Source: Actinomycetota bacterium (GTDB taxonomy: Bacteria; Actinomycetota; UBA4738; HRBIN12). From it: a stretch of 64,000 nucleotides of DNA. The translations under genes were made by a program, and so were the position numbers. The number at the start of each line of letters is the position of its first letter. The stretch's first letter is position 1. Below, piece by piece: positions 31,209 to 37,942 of this stretch. The notes below the pieces were generated by a model. The model was given only the letters and a program-made list of their open reading frames with translations, did no database searches and was not told the origin of the DNA. The DNA lies in contig DASQWI010000006.1 of assembly GCA_035640355.1 (NCBI GenBank), positions 185,239-249,238 on the forward strand, given 5' to 3'.

Positions 31209-34200
31209 GTTCGACGCAGGGTCACGGTGACGGCGTCGCCGTCGAGATCTGCTTCGGTCGAGTAGGTGGCGTCCGGGAGCGGCTCGTTGTTCAGAACGCT
31301 CGCGAGCGTCTCCTCGGTGACGCGGGACCGGTTCCCATCGTCGCGCATCGCCTCCGCGACCTCGCCCATCGCACCGATCCCCAGAACGATGCGGTCGCTC
31401 ACGTCGAGGCCGGCGGCCTTCCGTGCGTCCTGCACGAGTCGGATCACGTCACGCGCGAGGCCCTCGCGCCGGAGCTCCGTCGTCACGTCGAGCTCCAGCG
31501 CGACCGTGATGCCACCCTCGCTCCCGACGCCCCAGCCCTCGAGCTTCTCCTGTGCGAGGTCGACGTCGACGGGACCCAGCTCGGCGCTTGAACCATCGTC
31601 GAGCGTGAGCTCAACGGACTCGCCCGCCGCGAGTCGACCAGCGAGCGCACCGTCGTCACGCCCCAAGACGTTGGCGACGTCCTTGACGCGGCCCCCGAGC
31701 TTGGGACCGAGCACCTTGAAGTTGGGCTTCGCCCGCCATCGGCCGAGGTGGTCGGCAGACTCCGCGATGATCACGCGCTTGACGTTCAGCTCCTCGGCGA
31801 GGAGGGGAAGCAGGGGCTCGAGCGCCGCGTGGTCGCCCGGGAAGTGCACGACGGCTTCGAGCAGCGGCTGACGGAGCCGCATCTTGGTCTCCGCGCGGAC
31901 CCGACGTCCCAACTCCGCGATCTTCCGCACGTTGAGCATGGCCGAGTCCAGCTCGCGGTCCCGCAACCCCTCGTCGGCTGTCGGGTAGTCCGTCAGGTGC
32001 ACGGAGTCAGGCGATCCGTTTCGTCCGGCGGCGAGGTTGCGCCACATCTCCTCGGCGATGAACGGCGTGAACGGCGCGAGGAGTTGCGACAGCGTGACCA
32101 GGCACTCGTGCAGCGTGTGAAACGCGGAACGCGAGTCCTCGCCACCTCTTCCGTTCGGATCCCAGAACCTCGGACGGGCACGTCGGACGTACCAACTTGA
32201 AAGGTCATCGACGAACTTGGCGATGTGATCGCGTCCCACGCCCGTAGCGTTGTATTCCTCCAGACCCTCCCTGGCGGCTTCCACCGTCCGCTCGAGCCGT
32301 GACCGGATCCATCGGTCGAGCGGTGGGCGTTCGCGAACGGGAACCGGATCATCGGCCGAGGGATCGAAGCCACTCGCGTTCGCGTACGTCACGAAGAACG
32401 CGTAGACGTTGCGGATCGGGAGCATGAACTGGCGAACGATCTCGTCCATGATGACCATGCCGATACGGCGCGACTCCCACGGCGATCCGTTCGTGAGCAG
32501 GAACCAGCGCAACGCGTCGGCGCCCTGCCGGTCCAGCACGTCGAACGGGTCGATCACGTTGCCGAGGGACTTGCTCATCTTGCGCCCGTTCTCGTCGACG
32601 ATGTGCCCCAGAACGACGACGGTCTCGTAGGCCGTGGAATCGAAGTGGAGGACGCCCTCCGCCATGAGCGTGTAGAACCACCCGCGCGTCTGATCGATCG
32701 CCTCGGAGATGAAGTCGGCGGGAAATCGTTCCCGGAACCGCTCCAACCCGCGGCCGAGCTCGGGGTGGTAGCCCCACTGCGCGTAGGGCATCGCACCGGA
32801 GTCGTACCAGGCGTCGAGCACCTCCAGTAGCCGCGTGGCCGGCGCGCCACACTGCGGGCATTCGAACGTCACCTCGTCGATCGCTGGCCGGTGCGGGTCG
32901 ATCCCCGTCACGTCCCTGCCGGCCAGCTCGGAGAGCTGCGAGAGCGAGCCGACAGCTGTGTCGTGGCCGTTCGTGCAGCGCCAGATCGGCAGCGGCGTCC
33001 CCCAATATCTCTCGCGCGAGAGTCCCCAGTCCACGTTGTTGCGGAGCCAGTCGCCGTAGCGACCGTGCTTGATGTGGTCGGGGTACCAGTTCACCCCCTC
33101 GTTCACGTCGAGGAGTCGGTCTTTCACCTCGGTCGTTCGGATGTACCAGGACGTCCGGGCGAGGTTGATCAGTGGAGTGGAGCATCGCCAGCACAGCGGG
33201 TAGACGTGGTCGATCGTCCCGGCGGACAGCAGCAGCCCGCGTTCCCGAAGATCTTCGGTGATCGGCGGGTCCGCATCCTTGAAGAAGAGTCCGCGGACGA
33301 ATTCGGGTGCTTCGGTGGTGAACCGTCCTTCGCCGTCGAGCGGCTGAAACGTCAACCACCCCTCGCGCCTGCCGATGTCGAGGTCCTCGGGGCCGAACCC
33401 CGGCGCCATGTGCACGATGCCCGTGCCCTCCTCGAGCGAGACGAAGTCGGCCAGGACGATCCGATGCGCACCCTCGACGTTCGGGTACAGCGGCTCGTAC
33501 CGGAGACCGTCGAGCGAACGACCCGGAAAGGGTCCGGCGACGACCGGGTCGTCCGGGAGCACCGCGTCCTTCAGTGCCTCGGCTAGGACGAGTCGCTCGC
33601 CGTCGTGGTCGACGACGACGTACGGCGCGTCCGCGGAGACCGCCAGTCCCTCGTTCGACACAAGCGTCCACGGCGTCGTCGTCCATCCGATCGTTGCCGC
33701 CCCGGCGAGCGACGGGTCGGGGGCGTCGACGATGTGGAACAGGACGTACACGCTCGGATCCTCGACGAGCTCGTAGCCCTGGGCCGTCTCGTGGTCGGAC
33801 AGGGCCGTGCCGCAGCGCGGGCAGTACCACGTGACGCGGTGATCTTGATATAGCAGCCCGCGCCCGTGGAGCTGCTTGAGCGACCACCAGACACTCTCGA
33901 TGTACTCGGTGTCCATCGTCCAGTAGGCCTCGGACAGATCGATCCAGAAGCCGAGCCGTTCGGTGAGCCGTTCGAAGTCGTCGACGTATCGCAGGACGGA
34001 CTCGCGGCACAGGCGGTTGAACTCAGCGATGCCGAACGCCTCGATGTCGCGCTTGTTCTTGGTGCCGATCTCCTTCTCGACCTCGAGCTCGACCGGCAGG
34101 CCGTGGCAGTCCCACCCGGCCTTCCTCGGAACGTGGTGCCCGGTCATCGCCCGGTACCGCGGATACACGTCCTTGAACGTCCTCGGCTCGGTGTGGTGGA

Positions 34201-34369
34201 TCCCGGGTTTGCCGTTCGCCGTCGGCGGTCCCTCGTAGAAGACCCACAGAGGTCCCTCCTTGCGCCGCTCGAGTTGGCGATGGAACACGTCGGCCTCGCG
34301 CCAGAACGCGAGGACCTTGGCCTCCTGCTCGGGGAGGCTCGCCTTGGGGTCCACCGGTTCGAACGCCAT
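31205..34369 (-). CDS. ileS: Isoleucyl-tRNA synthetase, eukaryote-like (class 2) type
   Basis: Charges tRNA-Ile. The 1054-residue class I synthetase has the HIGH-like motif as PGIHHTEPR (about 53-61), the CP1 editing domain, KMSKS as GRKMSKSLGN (about 592-601), the anticodon-binding domain and a long C-terminal region. Length, the opening KVLAFWREADVF and the HIGH form are those of the eukaryote-like IleRS of Actinobacteria, which is naturally little sensitive to mupirocin; that property is inferred from the family. ATG at 34367-34369. Expression is governed by the upstream T-box leader. Confidence 0.95.
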   Translation of the reverse strand: MAFEPVDPKASLPEQEAKVLAFWREADVFHRQLERRKEGPLWVFYEGPPTANGKPGIHHTEPRTFKDVYPRYRAMTGHHVPRKAGWDCHGLPVELEVEKEIGTKNKRDIEAFGIAEFNRLCRESVLRYVDDFERLTERLGFWIDLSEAYWTMDTEYIESVWWSLKQLHGRGLLYQDHRVTWYCPRCGTALSDHETAQGYELVEDPSVYVLFHIVDAPDPSLAGAATIGWTTTPWTLVSNEGLAVSADAPYVVVDHDGERLVLAEALKDAVLPDDPVVAGPFPGRSLDGLRYEPLYPNVEGAHRIVLADFVSLEEGTGIVHMAPGFGPEDLDIGRREGWLTFQPLDGEGRFTTEAPEFVRGLFFKDADPPITEDLRERGLLLSAGTIDHVYPLCWRCSTPLINLARTSWYIRTTEVKDRLLDVNEGVNWYPDHIKHGRYGDWLRNNVDWGLSRERYWGTPLPIWRCTNGHDTAVGSLSQLSELAGRDVTGIDPHRPAIDEVTFECPQCGAPATRLLEVLDAWYDSGAMPYAQWGYHPELGRGLERFRERFPADFISEAIDQTRGWFYTLMAEGVLHFDSTAYETVVVLGHIVDENGRKMSKSLGNVIDPFDVLDRQGADALRWFLLTNGSPWESRRIGMVIMDEIVRQFMLPIRNVYAFFVTYANASGFDPSADDPVPVRERPPLDRWIRSRLERTVEAAREGLEEYNATGVGRDHIAKFVDDLSSWYVRRARPRFWDPNGRGGEDSRSAFHTLHECLVTLSQLLAPFTPFIAEEMWRNLAAGRNGSPDSVHLTDYPTADEGLRDRELDSAMLNVRKIAELGRRVRAETKMRLRQPLLEAVVHFPGDHAALEPLLPLLAEELNVKRVIIAESADHLGRWRAKPNFKVLGPKLGGRVKDVANVLGRDDGALAGRLAAGESVELTLDDGSSAELGPVDVDLAQEKLEGWGVGSEGGITVALELDVTTELRREGLARDVIRLVQDARKAAGLDVSDRIVLGIGAMGEVAEAMRDDGNRSRVTEETLASVLNNEPLPDATYSTEADLDGDAVTVTLRRT

Positions 34370-34393
34370 CTCAGTCTCCTCGCCGACGCCACG

Positions 34394-34427
34394 AAAAAGC
34401 GCCCCGTCCCGAGCAGGGACGAGGCGC
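34394..34427 (-). terminator. Intrinsic terminator of the ileS T-box
   Basis: On the minus strand GCGCCTCGTCCC, loop TGCTC and GGGACGGGGCGC form a 12-bp stem with one G-U pair, followed by TTTTT (34394-34398). It lies 24 nt before the ileS start codon. The T run marks this as transcriptional rather than translational T-box control. Confidence 0.9.
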
Positions 34428-34700
34428 GAAGCCCCGCGGTACCACCCCGCGTTGCCGGCCCCTCGCGGAACCGACCGCTCATCGGCTGCTCGACGCGCCG
34501 GTCCTCCGGCGCTCCGAAGAGCCTCCCGCTGTAACGGGCGAACCCGGCCGCGTCTACTGCGGTACGAGGGAATCCCCGACCGGTTCGGGCGGCGGCTCGG
34601 GGAGGATGTTCACGAGGGCCGTGCCTCCGGGCTTCCACCGTCCCCGGCTCGCTCGCTGGCCGGAGCCCTCGCTACTCGTTCCCGTCGTCGCCTGTAACAG
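34394..34700 (-). promoter_or_regulatory. T-box riboswitch, isoleucine (ATC specifier)
   Basis: The ileS leader carries the T-box sequence GGGTGGTACCGCGG (34434-34447, minus strand), which pairs with the CCA end of uncharged tRNA. Further upstream, AACGAGTAGCGAGGG (start of stem I with the AGTA bulge) pairs with CCCTCGTGAAC; the next three bases are ATC (34605-34607), the isoleucine specifier codon. The leader ends with an intrinsic terminator at 34394-34427. Uncharged tRNA-Ile should favour the antiterminator and let RNA polymerase reach ileS. Exact stem limits would need folding. Confidence 0.9.
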
Positions 34701-34703
34701 CTC

Positions 34704-34732
34704 ATACTACGCGTGGCGAGCACGTAGGTCAC
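34704..34732 (-). promoter_or_regulatory. ileS promoter
   Basis: On the minus strand GTGACC (34727-34732), a 17-nt spacer and TAGTAT (34704-34709). The transcript would start near 34697, at the beginning of the T-box structure. Confidence 0.55.
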
Positions 34733-34747
34733 CGACCGACCCGATGA

Positions 34748-34776
34748 TTGTCGGTGGAACACCCTGGTGCTAGCGT
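34748..34776 (+). promoter_or_regulatory. Promoter of the dksA-like gene
   Basis: TTGTCG (34748-34753), a 17-nt spacer and TAGCGT (34771-34776). The -10 ends 9 nt before the ATG, so the leader would be only a few bases. It is arranged back to back with the ileS promoter. Confidence 0.5.
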
Positions 34777-34785
34777 CCCCGTCCC

Positions 34786-35172
34786 ATGTCTGGCAAGACC
34801 GCCTACTCCCAAAAAGAATTGGACGAGCTGCGTGAACGCCTGCTCGCCGAACAGGTCGAACTGCAGGAGCAATTGGCGACGATCGAAGAACAGTCGTTCG
34901 CTACCTCGCAGTCCGACATCTCTGGAGAGGTGTCATTCGACGAGGAGAACGCCGACGCCGGCACCTTCACGTTCGAGCGCGAACGCGACCTGTCGATCGA
35001 GAACAACGTCCGGGACCTGTTGGGGAAGATCGACCGCGCCCTGGCCAGGATGGACGACGGGACGTACGGCTTCTGCTCTCGGTGCGGGAAGCCGATCGAG
35101 AAGGCTCGGCTGAAGGCCCTGCCGTACGCCGACCTCTGCATCAAGGACGCGCAGGCCCAGGCGCGGCGGTAG
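34786..35172 (+). CDS. TraR/DksA-family zinc-finger protein
   Basis: A 128-residue protein with a coiled-coil N-terminal half (SQKELDELRERLLAEQVELQ), an acidic segment, and a C-terminal region FCSRCGKPIEKARLKALPYA. Two cysteines of the usual four-cysteine zinc site are seen as CSRCG; the second pair is reduced to a single cysteine (DLCIKDA). DksA proteins bind the secondary channel of RNA polymerase; actinobacterial relatives are poorly studied, so the regulatory role is inferred. ATG at 34786. It directly precedes lspA by 4 nt. Confidence 0.85.
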   Translation: MSGKTAYSQKELDELRERLLAEQVELQEQLATIEEQSFATSQSDISGEVSFDEENADAGTFTFERERDLSIENNVRDLLGKIDRALARMDDGTYGFCSRCGKPIEKARLKALPYADLCIKDAQAQARR

Positions 35173-35176
35173 CGCC

Positions 35177-35707
35177 CTGAGGCGGCCGCGGGTCCTAGCG
35201 CTCGCACTGTACGCATCGGCCGCCGCCGTCTACGGGCTCGATCGGATCACCAAGGCCTGGGCGGAGGCGTCGCTCGCCGGCGAGGCGCCGATCGACGTCA
35301 TCCCCGGCGTCCTCTCGCTCACCTATACGACGAACTCGGGCGGGGCGTTCGGCCTTGGGCGCAGCGCGCCGTGGTTGTTCGCGACGGCCACGGTCGTCGT
35401 GTCGGTGGTGATCGTGGTGATGTCGGCACGGATCGGACGGGCGTCGGTCGCGGCAGCCCTCGGCCTGATCCTCGGGGGCGCGCTGGGGAACCTGACCGAC
35501 CGCGCCCTGAACGGCCCCGCGCTGTCCGGGCATGTCGTCGACTTCATCGACTTCCACGTCTGGCCGGTCTTCAACGTGGCGGACAGCGCCATCGTCGCGG
35601 GTGCGATCCTGCTCGCCGTCGTTACCGGTCGCCGCGAGCGATCGTTCGCCGATGAGAAGCGGAACGAGCGGCCACCCAAGAGAGAGGAGTTGGCCGGCGG
35701 GGCGTGA
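35177..35707 (+). CDS. lspA: Lipoprotein signal peptidase LspA (CTG start)
   Basis: Aspartyl peptidase that cleaves prolipoprotein signal peptides. About 176 residues with four membrane segments. Motifs: LDRITKAW at the end of helix 1, NSGGAFGLG, GNLTDR with the first catalytic aspartate and FNVADS with the second. In this frame there is no ATG, GTG or TTG between an upstream stop at 35111 and the middle of the protein (TTG 35375, which would remove the first helix and NSGGAF). CTG at 35177, 4 nt after the dksA-like stop, gives the expected N-terminus. It serves lipoproteins such as those at 45.1, 54.0 and 55.3 kb. Confidence 0.85.
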   Translation: MRRPRVLALALYASAAAVYGLDRITKAWAEASLAGEAPIDVIPGVLSLTYTTNSGGAFGLGRSAPWLFATATVVVSVVIVVMSARIGRASVAAALGLILGGALGNLTDRALNGPALSGHVVDFIDFHVWPVFNVADSAIVAGAILLAVVTGRRERSFADEKRNERPPKREELAGGA

Positions 35708-35713
35708 TGAGCG

Positions 35714-36610
35714 ATGACCCAGGCGTTCGAGGCCGTACCGGGTCGCTTGGACGCGGTCGTCGCTGAACGCATGGGGATCGCGCGCGCCGACGCCCAGCGG
35801 GCGATCGAGGCGGGCGGGGTCACGGTGGACGGTGCCCCCCAACGAAAGTCGTTCCGACTGGCCGGCGGGGAGCGCGTGGAGGTTGACCTCGAACGTGGTG
35901 CTGAAGTGCCGGCCGAGGGCCCACCGGTCGGCGTTCGGTACCGCGATGAGCATCTCGCCGTTGTGTCGAAACCCGCCCGCATGCCCACGCACCCGACCGA
36001 GAACCGGCGTGGAGGCACGCTCGTGAACAGCCTGCTCGCGATGGAGATACCGCTCGCCTCGCGCGGCGGATCACTCCGCCCGGGGATCGTGCACCGGCTC
36101 GACGCCGGCACGTCGGGCCTCATCGTCGTCGCATCGAGCGACGCAACATTCCGGGCGTTCGGGCAGTTGTTCGCTGCGCACGCCGTCGATCGGCGGTATC
36201 TCGCGCTCGTTCGGGGCCGGGTCCAGCACGACAGGTTCGGCGTCGAGGCGCCGCTCGGACGTCGCGGCGCGCGCATCCGCGTCGTCTCAGGTGGTCGTGA
36301 CGCCGCGACCGCCTTCGAGCTGCGCGAGCGCTTCGACAGAGCGACCCTGCTCGAGGCGACCCCTCACACGGGCCGAACGCACCAGATCCGCGTGCACCTG
36401 TCGTCGGTCGGCCACCCGATCCTTGGCGACGCCCGCTACGGCGGTGGGGGACAGGACGCCGCCGCGCTCGGCCTCGAGCGGCCGTTTCTGCATTCGTCGC
36501 GGATCGCGTTCGATCACCCGATCACGCGACAACGGATCGACATCGAGGAACCACTGGCCGACGATCTGATCGAGGCGCTGCGCCGGCTCCGCGACGCGGC
36601 TACCTCTTGA
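35714..36610 (+). CDS. Pseudouridine synthase, RluA/RluD family
   Basis: A 298-residue RNA pseudouridine synthase. An N-terminal S4 RNA-binding domain (GRLDAVVAERMGIARADAQR, about 10-29) precedes the catalytic domain with the active-site aspartate in HRLDAGTSGLIVVA (about 128-141) and PHTGRTHQIRVHL. ATG at 35714, 6 nt after lspA. The lspA-rlu order is common in Actinobacteria and other Gram-positives. The RNA target (23S rRNA helix 69 in RluD) cannot be fixed from sequence. The 3' end overlaps the convergent nuclease gene by 11 nt. Confidence 0.9.
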   Translation: MTQAFEAVPGRLDAVVAERMGIARADAQRAIEAGGVTVDGAPQRKSFRLAGGERVEVDLERGAEVPAEGPPVGVRYRDEHLAVVSKPARMPTHPTENRRGGTLVNSLLAMEIPLASRGGSLRPGIVHRLDAGTSGLIVVASSDATFRAFGQLFAAHAVDRRYLALVRGRVQHDRFGVEAPLGRRGARIRVVSGGRDAATAFELRERFDRATLLEATPHTGRTHQIRVHLSSVGHPILGDARYGGGGQDAAALGLERPFLHSSRIAFDHPITRQRIDIEEPLADDLIEALRRLRDAATS

Positions 36611-37781
36611 CGCGTTCGGCCTCGCGGAGGTACAGCGCGTGCTGCGTGCGAACCTCCTCGCGGGAGGCGAGCAAGGCATCCTCGACGTCCGGCGAGAGCG
36701 TTCGCGATTCGATGAGCGCGTTCAGCTTTGTCGTGTCGATCGAGAGAACGCTGTCCCACAGGCCGAGCGGCTCGAGGATCGCTCGTACCTTCTCCTCGAT
36801 CGGCGAGGTGATGTGCTGCACGCGCCGATCGATCGCCGCGCCGTCGGTTCCGAACAGCCTGCGGTAACCGTGCTCGTCGGCGAACGCGTTGATCAGCGGG
36901 TTCAGCTCGTCGAAACGCCTGTACACGTCACGAGCCGTTCGCTTAAGCGAGATCCATTCGTCGACCATCTCGGTCATCCTCGGAGCCGGGTCCGCCTCAC
37001 GCTTGTCCTCGCGATGTCGGAACAGCGGACAGAGCGACTGGTACTCGCACCAGTCGCAGAGGGGGTTCTGACGCGGCTCGAACTTCCCCGCCGCGATCCG
37101 TTCGGCCACCACACCGATCCGACGACGGAGCTCGTCGACGTCGTCGGCGGTTCGAGTCGTCGTCATCCGCTGTCCCGGCAACAGGTAGTAGAGCGTCAGA
37201 CGCTCCGGCTCGATGCCCCAGACCTCCTTCGCGGCGAGGTGGTAGACGCTGAGTTGGAGATCCGCGTCGATCCTCGCCTGCGGGGGAAGACGACGGTTCG
37301 TCTTGTAGTCGATGATCTCGTAGCCGCCGCCGGGGATGCGATCCATCCGGTCGATCACGCCGGCGATCTCCACGCCCTCAACGTCGATGGTGAATCGGTG
37401 CTCGAGCGCCGCGGGGATCTTGTACGTGGCTTCGCTCTCACGGTGATATTGCGCCAGCACCTGCCGCCCGTGTTCCCGGTACATCGTCTCCTCGGATTCG
37501 CTCGAGAAGCCCTCGGCGACCCAGACCGCTTCGAGCATGTCGTGCAGCTCCTCGAGTGACGGCGCGACGGGAACCGGCCGGTTGTGGAACAGGTGCAGCG
37601 CGCGGTGCAGGGAATCGCCGAACGAGAGCGCCGCCGACGGCGACCGCGGCACGCGGTCCTCGAACTGGAACTTGAACTTGGCGGGGCAGGTCTCGTAGGT
37701 GTTGATGCTGGAGTAGGACAGGCGGATGCGCCGGCGCTCACCCGCGCGGGCGGCGAGGGTCGAGGTGGCGCGCTGTTCCAT
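36600..37781 (-). CDS. Stand-alone PD-(D/E)XK nuclease, RecB/Cas4-like, with Fe-S cysteines
   Basis: A 393-residue protein with the RecB-type nuclease fold: SYSSINTYETCPAKFKFQ (about 19-36), GVIDRMDRIPGGGYEIIDYKTNR with the catalytic D and the D-x-K pair (about 137-159), and QLSVYHLAAKEVWG. Four cysteines in the RecB/AddB/Cas4 pattern, one at about 29 and three in LCDWCEYQSLCPLF (about 235-248), suggest a 4Fe-4S cluster. A C-terminal helical region follows. No helicase or CRISPR gene is nearby. ATG at 37779-37781 lies 9 nt after TACACT; the frame is open upstream but non-coding in character. It shares a mirror-image promoter with dnaE. Its role is probably DNA end processing; substrate unknown. 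Confidence 0.85.
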   Translation of the reverse strand: MEQRATSTLAARAGERRRIRLSYSSINTYETCPAKFKFQFEDRVPRSPSAALSFGDSLHRALHLFHNRPVPVAPSLEELHDMLEAVWVAEGFSSESEETMYREHGRQVLAQYHRESEATYKIPAALEHRFTIDVEGVEIAGVIDRMDRIPGGGYEIIDYKTNRRLPPQARIDADLQLSVYHLAAKEVWGIEPERLTLYYLLPGQRMTTTRTADDVDELRRRIGVVAERIAAGKFEPRQNPLCDWCEYQSLCPLFRHREDKREADPAPRMTEMVDEWISLKRTARDVYRRFDELNPLINAFADEHGYRRLFGTDGAAIDRRVQHITSPIEEKVRAILEPLGLWDSVLSIDTTKLNALIESRTLSPDVEDALLASREEVRTQHALYLREAERVKR

Positions 37782-37790
37782 CGACGCCCG

Positions 37791-37825
37791 AGTGTAGGAG
37801 CGTGCTCCAGGGATTACAAGCCTGT
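37791..37825 (-). promoter_or_regulatory. Promoter of the RecB-like nuclease, mirror copy
   Basis: Minus strand: ACAGGCTTGTA (37815-37825) contains the -35 TTGTAA (37814-37819), then a 17-nt spacer and the -10 TACACT (37791-37796), 9 nt before the ATG. The same 11-bp block in the same position precedes dnaE on the plus strand. Confidence 0.6.
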
Positions 37826-37904
37826 AGTTATCCCCACGGGATTCACGGTCGGGACAAAATCGCGCTCGATGTGGAAAGCGTGGGGAACGACTGTGGAAGG
37901 AATG

Positions 37905-37939
37905 ACAGGCTTGTAGTTCGAGCCGGGCGAACGTAGACT
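37905..37939 (+). promoter_or_regulatory. dnaE promoter, mirror copy
   Basis: ACAGGCTTGTA (37905-37915) contains the -35 TTGTAG (37911-37916), then a 17-nt spacer and the -10 TAGACT (37934-37939). The -10 ends 3 nt before GTG 37943 and 9 nt before TTG 37949, so a leaderless mRNA would favour the TTG or an internal ribosome entry. Confidence 0.6.
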
Positions 37940-37942
37940 CGC

